This document shows positions 52,893 to 61,072 of a stretch of DNA of 64,000 bases, piece by piece. The stretch is from NCBI RefSeq assembly GCF_024972775.1, contig NZ_CP092282.1, positions 537,501-601,500 of the forward strand. Reading direction: 5' to 3'. A program made the translations under genes and the position numbers. The notes beneath the pieces were generated by a model, which had not been told where the DNA came from, made no database searches, and saw only the letters and a program-made list of their open reading frames with translations. How positions within the stretch are numbered: position 1 is the stretch's first letter; every line of letters begins with the position of its first letter. This DNA is from Dehalobacter sp. DCM (lineage in GTDB: Bacteria > Bacillota > Desulfitobacteriia > Desulfitobacteriales > Syntrophobotulaceae).

Positions 52893-53155
52893 TTATATCC
52901 AAACGATGAAGGGGACAGTATCCCGAATGGACTGCAGTACAGAGAGAAATGTCTTGGGCTGGAAGCATTTCTGCAGAGTTGGGGAGAAGACCGCCCTGGA
53001 GTGCCGAGCCGAAAGCGATGAATAGGCCGGACGTTGATCTGCGTTAAGGATCCCAAGGAAAATGGCAGAATTGCTTCGCGATTACTGTTTTTGAATTTGG
53101 GTGGAACCACGGGTTTTTATAGCTTTCGTCCCATAGATGGGCGGGAGCTTTTTAT
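52893..53155 (+). promoter_or_regulatory. T-box leader, threonine specifier (ACC)
   Basis: Stem I contains CAGAGAGAAATG near 52940. The specifier ACC (52990-52992) stands directly before GCCCTGGAGTG. ACC is a threonine codon, fitting thrS behind it. The T-box core TGGGTGGAACCACGGG is at 53098-53113 and the competing terminator (AGCTTTCGTCCC pairing with GGGCGGGAGCT, then T-run) at 53121-53157. Confidence 0.92.
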
Positions 53156-53237
53156 TTTAGGCATATAAAACAGTGAATTAGATCAAATAATATCAGCGTT
53201 ATCACGATGACGCAAATAATTAAGGAGTGAAATCAGC

Positions 53238-55163
53238 ATGGTGAATGTAACATTAAAAGATGGTTCTGTCCGCCAAGTAGAACAGGGATCGACGGTTTTG
53301 GATCTTGCGGCAGCAATTTCTCAAGGACTCGCCAAAGCTGCCGTCGCTGGCAAAGTAAATGGGGAAGTTAAAGATCTTGTTTTCCCTCTGGAAAAAGATT
53401 CACAGGTGGAAATTTTAACATTGGACAGCGAAGAAGGTCTGGAAGTCATGCGGCACTCTGCTTCTCACCTCCTGGCTCAGGCGGTGAAGCATTTGTTTCC
53501 AGGAACGGTCTTAGGAATCGGGCCGGCTATCGCTAATGGTTTCTACTATGATTTTGATTCTTCGCATACGTTTACGCCGGAGGATCTGGTTCGGATTGAA
53601 GAAGAAATGAAGAGACTAGCTAAAGAAGACTTTAAGTACGAACGCCGGGAAGTAAGCCGTAAGGAAGCACTGGATTACTTTGCAGAAATAGGCGAAAAAT
53701 TCAAGATTGAGCTTATCAACGATCTGCCGGAAGATGTTAAGATATCGCTATATACGCAGGGAGACTTCACTGATCTCTGTGCTGGCCCGCATGTCCCGGG
53801 AACGAAAGTGCTTAAAGCGTTTAAACTGCAAAATTTAGCCGGGGCTTACTGGCGCGGCAGCGAGAAGAACAAAATGCTGCAGCGAATCTATGGATTGGCC
53901 TTTGCCAAAAATTCCGATTTAGAAAACTATCTGTTCAAGTTGGAAGAGGCCAAACGGCGCGATCACCGCAAGCTTGGCATGGAACTTGATCTTTTTAGCC
54001 TGCATGATGAAGGTCCTGGGTTCCCATTCTTCCATCCCAAGGGTATGGTACTGAGAAACGCGCTGGAGGATTTCTGGCGTAAGGAACATCAGAAACGGGG
54101 TTATGTCGAGATTCGGACACCGATTATTCTTAATGTTGGCCTTTGGCAGCAGTCGGGGCATTGGGACCATTATAAAGACAACATGTATTTTACCAAGATC
54201 GATGAAGATGATTATGCGGTTAAGCCGATGAATTGCCCAGGTGGTATGATCATGTACAAGACGAAACTGCACAGCTACCGGGATCTTCCGATCCGTTGCG
54301 GCGAGCTTGGTTTAGTACACCGTCATGAACTATCGGGGGCTCTGCATGGTCTACTCCGGGTACGGAATTTTACCCAGGATGATGCCCATATTTTTATGCT
54401 GCCATCACAGATCAAACAAGAAATCATTGGTGTTATTGACTTAGTAGACTATTTCTATAAAATATTCGGTTTTGAATATCACGTTGAATTGTCGACGCGG
54501 CCGGAAGATTCTATGGGATCCGATGAGGACTGGGAAATTGCTACCAACGCTTTAAAAGAAGCATTAGAAGCGAAAGGTATGGCTTACAAGATCAATCCGG
54601 GAGATGGCGCATTCTACGGTCCAAAGATAGACTTCCATCTTAAAGACTGTTTAGACAGGACTTGGCAATGCGGCACAATCCAATTGGATTTCCAAATGCC
54701 CGAGCGGTTTGATCTGACCTATATCGGCGAAGATGGAGATAAACATCGCCCGGTTATGATTCATCGTGTGGTTTACGGAAGTATTGAACGTTTTATTGCG
54801 CTGTTAACTGAACAGTATGCCGGCGCTTTTCCGGTTTGGCTATCACCAGAGCAGGTACGTATTCTGCCCATCAGTGACAAGCACAGCGACTATGCCAGAA
54901 AAGTGAAGGATATTATCAGTGGGCAGGAAATAAGAGCTGAACTTGATGAACGGCGAGAAAAGATTAATTATAAAATCAGAGAGGCCCAGACAGAGAAAGT
55001 GCCGTTTGCCCTTGTTGTAGGAGATAAGGAAGCCGAAGAAGGGACTGTCTCGGTGCGTCGTTATGGTGAGCAAAAGACCAGCGTGATGAAACTGGAGGAC
55101 TTTATTACGTTGATCCAGGAAGAAATTAAATCAAAAAAATTACCTTCCTTTAATCAGAACTAA
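53238..55163 (+). CDS. thrS: Threonyl-tRNA synthetase
   Basis: A full-length class II synthetase of 641 residues. Domains in order are the TGS domain (1-60, VTLKDGSVRQVEQGSTVLDLA), the second additional editing domain (about 65-225 with RHSASHLLAQAVKHLFP), the catalytic core with motif 2 (ELGLVHRHELSGALHGLLRVRNFTQDDAHIF, about 350-380) and zinc ligands including MNCPGGM, and the anticodon-binding domain (VRILPISDKHSDYA to the end). AAGGAG stands before the ATG at 53238. Expression is controlled by the threonine T-box leader. Confidence 0.97.
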   Translation: MVNVTLKDGSVRQVEQGSTVLDLAAAISQGLAKAAVAGKVNGEVKDLVFPLEKDSQVEILTLDSEEGLEVMRHSASHLLAQAVKHLFPGTVLGIGPAIANGFYYDFDSSHTFTPEDLVRIEEEMKRLAKEDFKYERREVSRKEALDYFAEIGEKFKIELINDLPEDVKISLYTQGDFTDLCAGPHVPGTKVLKAFKLQNLAGAYWRGSEKNKMLQRIYGLAFAKNSDLENYLFKLEEAKRRDHRKLGMELDLFSLHDEGPGFPFFHPKGMVLRNALEDFWRKEHQKRGYVEIRTPIILNVGLWQQSGHWDHYKDNMYFTKIDEDDYAVKPMNCPGGMIMYKTKLHSYRDLPIRCGELGLVHRHELSGALHGLLRVRNFTQDDAHIFMLPSQIKQEIIGVIDLVDYFYKIFGFEYHVELSTRPEDSMGSDEDWEIATNALKEALEAKGMAYKINPGDGAFYGPKIDFHLKDCLDRTWQCGTIQLDFQMPERFDLTYIGEDGDKHRPVMIHRVVYGSIERFIALLTEQYAGAFPVWLSPEQVRILPISDKHSDYARKVKDIISGQEIRAELDERREKINYKIREAQTEKVPFALVVGDKEAEEGTVSVRRYGEQKTSVMKLEDFITLIQEEIKSKKLPSFNQN

Positions 55164-55289
55164 CATGAAGACAATGAGATGGATCAAGAATCAGGATCGG
55201 GATCAATGCCGCGATGCGATGACGGAAGCGAAACGGCGTTAAACTAACAACGATACAGCCGTACACCTTCAGGAAGTGGAGGGTTCTAT

Positions 55290-56237
55290 TTGATTGAAAT
55301 GAAGCACTGGAATACATTAAAACCAGGTGAATCTTTTGTGGCTTTCTTTCTTATTCGACGTGTTGAAAGTAAAACGACAAGTGGGGGAAAGAGCTATCTG
55401 GATATTGTCATGGGTGATGCGGTTGGAGAAATTACGGCAAGACTGTGGGACAGCAAACAGGAAGACGCACTGCGATTTACCAATAATATACTGGTTAAAG
55501 TCAAGGGGAGTATCGTGGAATGGCAAGGAAAGAAACAGGTCAAAATCGATAAGATACGTGAAGCTGCCGACACTGACGGAGTCTCTATTCAGGACTTTGT
55601 ACCGACTGCACCCCATTCCCCTCAGGATATGTACGCCGAACTTTTAGCGTATATGTCCCGGATCGAAAATGATAAACTCAGAGAAACAGTGGCGCTGCTG
55701 ATAGAGGAAGCCGGGGAAAGTTTATTGATCCATCCTGCAGCGCTGCAAAACCACCATGCCCTACGTTCAGGGCTCTTGTATCATACGGTGACGATGCTCA
55801 AAGCGGGAGAAAAGTTAGCCCAAGTATATTCATTTCTGGATACGGACCTGCTCTTTGCCGGTACGATTTTGCATGACCTTGCAAAATTGGATGAAATCAA
55901 AGCCAATGAGATAGGAATTGCCACGGAGTATTCGTGTCAAGGGCAGCTTCTCGGCCACTTGGTACAAGGTATCCTGAAAATTGAAAAGGCGGCTCGCACG
56001 GTTGGACTGGATGAAGAAACCACTCTCTTACTTGAACATATGCTCTTGTCTCATCATTATGAACCTGAGTTTGGCAGTCCGAAACGGCCTATGTTCCCTG
56101 AAGCCGAGATCCTGCATTATTTAGACATCATGGATGCCCGGATGTTCGATATGCAAAAAGCATTAAGTGAGACCGAAAAAGGGTGTTTCACAGATAAACT
56201 TTGGACGTTGGATAACAGAAGGTTATACAAGAGGTGA
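55290..56237 (+). CDS. yhaM: 3'-5' exoribonuclease YhaM family
   Basis: A 315-residue protein with an N-terminal OB fold (FVAFFLIRRVESKTTSGGKSYLDIVMGD, about 15-110) and a C-terminal HD domain (HHALRSGLLYHTVTM, then GTILHDLAKLDEI, with conserved HDxAK and later HMLLSHHYEPEFGSP). This is the architecture of YhaM, a metal-dependent 3'-5' exonuclease acting on RNA and single-stranded DNA. The start is a TTG at 55290 with GTGGAGG upstream. The following lipoprotein gene begins within its stop codon region. Confidence 0.9.
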   Translation: MIEMKHWNTLKPGESFVAFFLIRRVESKTTSGGKSYLDIVMGDAVGEITARLWDSKQEDALRFTNNILVKVKGSIVEWQGKKQVKIDKIREAADTDGVSIQDFVPTAPHSPQDMYAELLAYMSRIENDKLRETVALLIEEAGESLLIHPAALQNHHALRSGLLYHTVTMLKAGEKLAQVYSFLDTDLLFAGTILHDLAKLDEIKANEIGIATEYSCQGQLLGHLVQGILKIEKAARTVGLDEETTLLLEHMLLSHHYEPEFGSPKRPMFPEAEILHYLDIMDARMFDMQKALSETEKGCFTDKLWTLDNRRLYKR

Positions 56238-56242
56238 ATATG

Positions 56243-57289
56243 ATGTTCCCGACAAAAGTCAACAAACCGTTTTGGACAGCGATTTGTCTAATTATAATAG
56301 GGGTGATGCTTTTTTCCGGATGCAGTATCGGCGAAAAAAAATTACCTTCAGACGAGGCGAATTATTCGATCCGGGTAGGGCTGATTACCAGTCAGGAAGG
56401 TGTCGATGATCCCGCTTATCAAATGGCCTGGGAAGGGCTGCAAAAAGCTGAACAGGAGCTAAATGCCGGTATTCAATTTGTAGCGGCTCAAAATGAAAAG
56501 GATTATCCCAAGCAGCTTGCGGACTTGAAATCTAAGGGTTGCCAAGTCATATTCACGATTGGAAATTCAGCAACAGCAGCTGTCCTCGAGGCGGCAAAAA
56601 GCAATCCCAAAATCAAATATATTTGTTTAGACAGCAGTATCGACGGTCAACTTCCTGAAAATGTACTTGCTGTTACTTACCGGACCGAGGAAGCCGCCTT
56701 CCTCGCAGGTTATATAGCCGCAAAAACAACAACATCCCACGTCGTAGGTTATATTGCCGGTGATAATCAATTGACATCAAAACCATTATATTATGGTTTC
56801 AGGGCCGGGGTGCGATTTGTCCATCCAAATTGCGAGATACTCAAAGGAGTTGCAGCGACCTATACAAACAAAAACCGTGTGGAGGAGATGACAGGAGCGA
56901 TGTTGGAGTCTCAGGCGGATGTTGTTTTTCATACCGCAGGTATGGCGGGTAAAGGGATGATTGAGGCGATGAAGGATGCTGGAAAGTACGCGATTGGATC
57001 TGACGTTGATCAGAACGACGTAGCTCCTGAAACCGTTCTTACTTCCGTTATTAAAGAAAATGGACAGGTAGCGTACGACATCATCAAACAAATTGAAGAT
57101 AATACACTTGTTTTTGGAAAAAGCGTTTCATACGGACTGGCAGAAAACGGTGTTAGTCTTGCTGAAAAGACTAACACAATGCTGCCGGAGGATACGTACA
57201 ATCAACTGATGGCATACCAGCAAAAAATTATTGACGGAAAAATAACCGTTCCATCCAATGAAAATGGAAAGCTTGTCGTCACGAATTAA
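56243..57289 (+). CDS. BMP-family ABC transporter substrate-binding lipoprotein
   Basis: A lipoprotein of about 348 residues. A short signal helix ends in the lipobox LFSGCS (Cys about residue 25). The mature part is a Bmp/PnrA-type periplasmic-binding fold (IRVGLITSQEGVDDPAYQMAWEG; VIFTIGNSATAAVLEAA; EEAAFLAGYIAAKTTTSHVVGYIAGDNQ), known from nucleoside or simple-sugar importers. No permease or ATPase genes are next to it. The ATG at 56243 has GAGGTG upstream (56231-56236); a GTG at 56234 lies inside that ribosome site. It follows yhaM without a gap. Confidence 0.87.
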   Translation: MFPTKVNKPFWTAICLIIIGVMLFSGCSIGEKKLPSDEANYSIRVGLITSQEGVDDPAYQMAWEGLQKAEQELNAGIQFVAAQNEKDYPKQLADLKSKGCQVIFTIGNSATAAVLEAAKSNPKIKYICLDSSIDGQLPENVLAVTYRTEEAAFLAGYIAAKTTTSHVVGYIAGDNQLTSKPLYYGFRAGVRFVHPNCEILKGVAATYTNKNRVEEMTGAMLESQADVVFHTAGMAGKGMIEAMKDAGKYAIGSDVDQNDVAPETVLTSVIKENGQVAYDIIKQIEDNTLVFGKSVSYGLAENGVSLAEKTNTMLPEDTYNQLMAYQQKIIDGKITVPSNENGKLVVTN

Positions 57290-57303
57290 GCACGTTGTAC
57301 CTG

Positions 57304-57332
57304 TTGACATCCAACAAGCAAATCGGTATAAT
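57304..57332 (+). promoter_or_regulatory. Consensus promoter of the infC operon
   Basis: TTGACA (57304-57309), 17-bp spacer and TATAAT (57327-57332): a perfect sigma-A consensus, in keeping with a strongly expressed translation operon. Confidence 0.9.
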
Positions 57333-57337
57333 ATTTA

Positions 57338-57465
57338 ATGCAAAGTAGAAGCCATCCGCTTCTCACCTCATGACCAAAGTTGATGAGGTACCTGGTGAGT
57401 TTTCCTGTACGGAGCATACTCATTTTGTGTAAATAGGAGACGGGTGGAGTACTCGTCTTTTTTAT
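57338..57465 (+). promoter_or_regulatory. L20-type leader of infC-rpmI-rplT with attenuator
   Basis: The leader contains GTAGAAGCCATCCGCTTCTCACC and matching downstream segments, of the sort found in L20 leader RNAs of Firmicutes, then a terminator hairpin (GACGGGTGGAGTACTCGTC plus a run of T, 57440-57463). In this mechanism free ribosomal protein L20 binds the leader and favours termination. Assignment rests on position and general appearance, not on a covariance model. Confidence 0.75.
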
Positions 57466-57502
57466 ATTCAATAGGCCGTCGGCCAATTTTTGGAGGTGAT
57501 TC

Positions 57503-58027
57503 ATTATCAAACAAGAATTACGGATTAATGAAGAAATCCGGGCTCGGGAAGTTCGTTTAGTTGGTGAAGAAGGAGAACAACTCGGGATTTTTCCTCTCAA
57601 AGAAGCGTTAAACGTCGCCGCAGAAAAAGCTCTTGATTTAGTTGAGATTGCTCCTGCTGCCAAACCGCCGGTTTGCAAAGTTATGGATTATGGGAAGTTT
57701 AAGTATGAGCAGGCAAAGCGAGACAAAGAAGCACGTAAAAAGCAAAAAGTTGTAGAGATCAAAGAAGTCAAGCTCCGCCCGAATATCGAAGACCATGATT
57801 TTATGACCAAGATGCGCAATGCTCAACGCTTTTTAAGCGATGGCGATAAAGTAAAAGTTACGATCATGTTCCGGGGACGCGAAATTACGCATCCGGATCA
57901 AGGTAAGATCTTGTGCCTCCGCTTGGCTGAGCTTCTTCAAGAAGAAGCCCTTGTCGAGCGTGAACCAAAAGTGGAAGGCCGCAACATGGTTATGATCCTA
58001 ACTCCTTCCGCACATAAACACGAATAA
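57503..58027 (+). CDS. infC: Translation initiation factor IF-3 (non-AUG start)
   Basis: IF-3 checks start-codon pairing on the 30S subunit. The 174-residue product starts with a non-AUG codon: ATT at 57503 (or ATC at 57506) lies six to nine bases behind GGAGGTG (57492-57498). The reading frame then gives IKQELRINEEIRAREVRLVG, exactly the IF-3 N-terminus, while the first in-frame ATG is 60 codons later in the domain linker (MDYGKFKYEQ). Use of ATT/ATC is a known trait of infC and underlies its autoregulation. The C-terminal domain (ITHPDQGKILCLRLAELL) is complete. Confidence 0.93.
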   Translation: MIKQELRINEEIRAREVRLVGEEGEQLGIFPLKEALNVAAEKALDLVEIAPAAKPPVCKVMDYGKFKYEQAKRDKEARKKQKVVEIKEVKLRPNIEDHDFMTKMRNAQRFLSDGDKVKVTIMFRGREITHPDQGKILCLRLAELLQEEALVEREPKVEGRNMVMILTPSAHKHE

Positions 58028-58050
58028 TATGAAAAGGGGGTCGTCCATCA

Positions 58051-58251
58051 ATGCCTAAAATGAAAACACATCGTGGAGCTGCAAAACGTGTTAAAAAAAC
58101 CGGTACTGGCAAAATTGTTTGTTATCATGCATATAAGAGCCATATTCTGGAGAAAAAATCATCGAAGCGTAAACGCGCTCTCCGTAAATCCGCTATTATG
58201 CACACAACAGATGCAAAGAGAATCGAACGTTTAATCGCTTATGTCAAATAG
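58051..58251 (+). CDS. rpmI: 50S ribosomal protein L35
   Basis: The 66-residue basic product starts [20 protein letters not shown], the hallmark of L35, and has the expected length. AAAGGGGG precedes the ATG. It sits 23 bases behind infC and 21 before rplT, the universal infC-rpmI-rplT order, and is controlled by the upstream leader. Confidence 0.97.
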   Translation: MPKMKTHRGAAKRVKKTGTGKIVCYHAYKSHILEKKSSKRKRALRKSAIMHTTDAKRIERLIAYVK

Positions 58252-58272
58252 TTAGAAGGAGGTCTTTCAGAA

Positions 58273-58659
58273 ATGGCCCGTGTAAAAAGAGGCGTTAGAG
58301 CGCATGCTCGCCATAAAAAGATACTCAAGTTAGCCAGAGGCTATAGAGGCCGTAAGAGCAAACTTTTTAAAATGGCAAAACAGCAGGTCGTCAAATCAAT
58401 GGCCTACGCATTTGCCCACCGTAAACAAAGAAGACGTGATTTCCGCAAACTCTGGATCACCCGGATCAATGCGGCTGCCAGAATGAACAATATTACCTAC
58501 AATCGCTTAATGTACGGATTAAAATTGGCAGAAATCAATATTAACCGCAAGATGTTGGCTGATTTGGCAGTAAATGATTCTGCAGCGTTTGCTAAGCTTG
58601 CTGAAATTGCGAAAGCAAAACTGAATGATTCCGGAGCAAAAGCCCAAGCTAACGCGTAA
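58273..58659 (+). CDS. rplT: 50S ribosomal protein L20
   Basis: The 128-residue product starts [20 protein letters not shown] and keeps the typical [11 protein letters not shown]-like and [18 protein letters not shown] segments of L20, an RNA-binding assembly protein. In Firmicutes it represses its own operon through the leader RNA. AGAAGGAGG precedes the ATG. The C-terminal tail is slightly extended (AKAQANA). Confidence 0.97.
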   Translation: MARVKRGVRAHARHKKILKLARGYRGRKSKLFKMAKQQVVKSMAYAFAHRKQRRRDFRKLWITRINAAARMNNITYNRLMYGLKLAEININRKMLADLAVNDSAAFAKLAEIAKAKLNDSGAKAQANA

Positions 58660-58737
58660 GCTCACATAGAGATTGCATTAAGTGGAGTTCGAACTTCTTA
58701 TGGAGTATCGGACTCCTGCTGTATCAGGGGGGACCTC

Positions 58738-59553
58738 ATGATTACGTCTTTACAAAATGAACAGGTAAAGCATGTCGTATCCTTGCATGAAAAAAAGGGA
58801 CGCAACGAGTTTGGCGAATTTCTTGTTGAAGGCAAACGTTTTGTGCAAGAGGCACTCCTAAGAAAAGCGATTATCCGGAAAATATATTATTGTGCCGATT
58901 CTGACGCCACCAATAATGAGTTAATGATTACTATTCCGCAACTCATACAGGAAGCAGAAAAACAGCATACGCATTATGAAGAGGTATCGGAAACAGTTAT
59001 GCGCAAAATGAGTGCAACCGAAGAGCCTCAAGGTATTGTAGCCATAGTTAGGAAACCAATATTTGACTGGCAGGATATCCGGATTGAAGAAAACACGATC
59101 CTGCTTGTAATTGATGGTATACAAGATCCCGGGAATCTAGGTACTATTCTCCGAACAGCGCTTGCGGCTGATGTAACCCAAATTATCCTGACAAAGAAAA
59201 CCGTTGATGTATATAATCCCAAGGTACTCAGAAGCAGTATGGGATCGATATTTTCTCAAACGATTATCTTGAATAAAACACCACAGGAAGTGGGAAATAT
59301 TTGCAGGTCCAATCAATGCACCATGGTAGTTTCAGCTATGGACGGTTCTTCCATCTATCGCTCAGATATCCGGAAGGATTATCCACTGGCACTCATTATC
59401 GGAAACGAAGCCATTGGCCCCGACGCTTTTTTCACTGAAAAGGCCGATAAGAAATATGCGATCCCCATGTTTAACCATGTAGAGTCACTTAATGCTTCAA
59501 TGGCTGCCGGAATTTTCCTATATGAAATGCGCCGGCAGGGTCAATTCTTGTAA
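58738..59553 (+). CDS. TrmH-family RNA 2'-O-ribose methyltransferase
   Basis: A 271-residue SPOUT methyltransferase. The N-terminal substrate-binding domain (RNEFGEFLVEGKRFVQEAL, about 22-40) is followed by the knotted SAM domain with its three motifs: DGIQDPGNLGTILRTALA (motif 1), LIIGNEAIGPD (motif 2) and IPMFNHVESLNASMAAGIFLYEM (motif 3). Family members methylate 23S rRNA or tRNA ribose; the exact target is unclear. It lies between rplT and yqzL, a common clostridial order. Confidence 0.92.
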   Translation: MITSLQNEQVKHVVSLHEKKGRNEFGEFLVEGKRFVQEALLRKAIIRKIYYCADSDATNNELMITIPQLIQEAEKQHTHYEEVSETVMRKMSATEEPQGIVAIVRKPIFDWQDIRIEENTILLVIDGIQDPGNLGTILRTALAADVTQIILTKKTVDVYNPKVLRSSMGSIFSQTIILNKTPQEVGNICRSNQCTMVVSAMDGSSIYRSDIRKDYPLALIIGNEAIGPDAFFTEKADKKYAIPMFNHVESLNASMAAGIFLYEMRRQGQFL

Positions 59554-59576
59554 ACTGTCGATTAAAATGATATAAT
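59548..59576 (+). promoter_or_regulatory. Promoter before yqzL and pheST
   Basis: TTGTAA (59548-59553), 17-bp spacer and TATAAT (59571-59576), starting within the last codons of the TrmH gene. Confidence 0.72.
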
Positions 59577-59633
59577 TCATTCCAGGCAATAAAATTTGCC
59601 TTCGAACCAAAAGCCAAAGGAAGGTGGCGCAAC

Positions 59634-59762
59634 GTGTCAATGCCTGATTACTTTTGGAAAGCCTTTGAGGCAACTGGTTCTCCCGAATTATATCTTCTCT
59701 ATCGCCACAATAACAAAGAGAAAAATAATGATGAACGGGATAAAAGGCGTGCGGGCATTTAA
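59634..59762 (+). CDS. yqzL: YqzL-like small protein
   Basis: A 42-residue product starting at GTG 59634 (or ATG 59640) with AAGGAAGGTGG upstream. It reads SMPDYFWKAFEATGSPELYL and continues LYRHNNKEKNNDERDKRRAG. The pattern 'DxxWKxFxxTGxxxxYLLYR' is that of the YqzL family of short proteins from spore-forming Firmicutes, whose function is unknown. The end of the gene overlaps Stem I of the pheST T-box leader, so the two compete for the same RNA. It is too short for usual gene-finding thresholds. Confidence 0.75.
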   Translation: MSMPDYFWKAFEATGSPELYLLYRHNNKEKNNDERDKRRAGI

Positions 59763-59965
59763 AAGGAAGACCGATCCAGACTGAAAATCGGTCAGGGCTG
59801 GCAGCCACCTCAAAAATGGGAGTCTTGAGGTTAAATTTCACCCCGGGAGTTAACCGGTTGGCACCGTTATCTGCTTTAGAAGTGTGATCGATGAATTCAA
59901 TGATCAAAAAAGGGTGGTACCACGGGAATATACGCTCTCGTCCCTAGCGGACGAGAGCTTTTTGT
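59728..59965 (+). promoter_or_regulatory. T-box leader, phenylalanine specifier (UUC)
   Basis: The specifier TTC (59837-59839) stands directly before ACCCCGGGAGT, at the same place as in the thrS and serC leaders. TTC is a phenylalanine codon, fitting pheST. The T-box core AAGGGTGGTACCACGGG is at 59910-59926, and the competing terminator is GCTCTCGTCC with GGACGAGAGC and T-run (59933-59964). The 5' base of Stem I seems to be CGGG near 59736, inside the yqzL coding region. Confidence 0.9.
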
Positions 59966-60011
59966 ATGGAATATTCGTATGCAGTAAGAGATGATTGAAA
60001 GGGTGATTCTC

Positions 60012-61034
60012 ATGAAGGAACAACTTCAGAAAATCAAGGAGGAAACACAAGAGCAACTAGTAAAGCTCGCCTCATCTGAGGAGCTCCAGGAACTAAAAAT
60101 ACGGGTGTTCGGTAAGAAAGGAACACTGACATCGCTTCAAAAGCAAATGGGCGCCTTAAGTGCGGAGGAACGTCCCCTCATGGGGCAAATCATCAATGAC
60201 GTGCGCAGTCAGCTTGAAAAAGCCTGTGAAGCGAAATTGAAAGAATTTGAAAAGCAGGAGCTTGAAATCCGGCTTCGAGAAGAACGGATCGATATCACCC
60301 TTCCGGGTTATTGCCTATCTCGAGGGCATCAACACCCATTAAGCAAGGTGATTGAAGAGATTGAAGATATTTTTATTGGTATGGGCTTTTCGATTGTCGA
60401 GGGACCGGAAATCGAAACAGATTATTACAATTTTGAGGCGTTGAATCTTCCGAAAGATCACCCGGCCAGAGATATGCAGGATACTTTTTTTATTACGGAA
60501 GATATATTATTACGTACTCAGACATCGCCAGTCCAGGTCCGGACAATGGAAAAGCTTGTACCCCAGCTTCCGGTAAAAATTATTGCACCTGGAAAGGTTT
60601 TTCGTAATGACGATGATGCCACGCACTCGCCGATGTTCCATCAGGTTGAAGGATTGCTCGTGGACAAGGGCGTCAGAATGTCGGATTTAAAAGGAATACT
60701 TCTCTATTTTTCCCGACAGATGTTTGGCGAATCAAGAGAAATCCGCCTTAGACCCAGCTTCTTCCCGTTTACAGAGCCAAGTGCCGAAGTGGATGTTTCC
60801 TGTATGTTATGTGGGGGTACAGGCTGCAGACTGTGTAAGGGCACCGGCTGGATCGAAATTCTAGGTTCGGGTATGGTCCATCCACGTGTCCTGGAAATGG
60901 GCGGTTATGACCCTAAAGAAGTGACTGGTTTTGCTTTTGGTATGGGGGTTGAGCGGATTGCTATGCTTAAATACGGGATTGAAGATATGCGGCTGCTCTA
61001 TGACAATGATATTCGTTTCCTGAGCCAATTTTAA
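60012..61034 (+). CDS. pheS: Phenylalanyl-tRNA synthetase alpha subunit
   Basis: The 340-residue subunit carries the class II active site. An N-terminal coiled coil (about 1-85) precedes the catalytic domain with [39 protein letters not shown] (motif 2 region) and [15 protein letters not shown] (motif 3). The ATG at 60012 has GAAAGGG eight bases upstream; a longer frame from 59991 includes that site. A short CxxC-containing loop ([12 protein letters not shown]) is normal for bacterial PheS. Expressed with pheT under the Phe T-box. Confidence 0.96.
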   Translation: MKEQLQKIKEETQEQLVKLASSEELQELKIRVFGKKGTLTSLQKQMGALSAEERPLMGQIINDVRSQLEKACEAKLKEFEKQELEIRLREERIDITLPGYCLSRGHQHPLSKVIEEIEDIFIGMGFSIVEGPEIETDYYNFEALNLPKDHPARDMQDTFFITEDILLRTQTSPVQVRTMEKLVPQLPVKIIAPGKVFRNDDDATHSPMFHQVEGLLVDKGVRMSDLKGILLYFSRQMFGESREIRLRPSFFPFTEPSAEVDVSCMLCGGTGCRLCKGTGWIEILGSGMVHPRVLEMGGYDPKEVTGFAFGMGVERIAMLKYGIEDMRLLYDNDIRFLSQF

Positions 61035-61072
61035 AATGGATATTATACTGTAGGACGTAGTGGAGGTTCATT

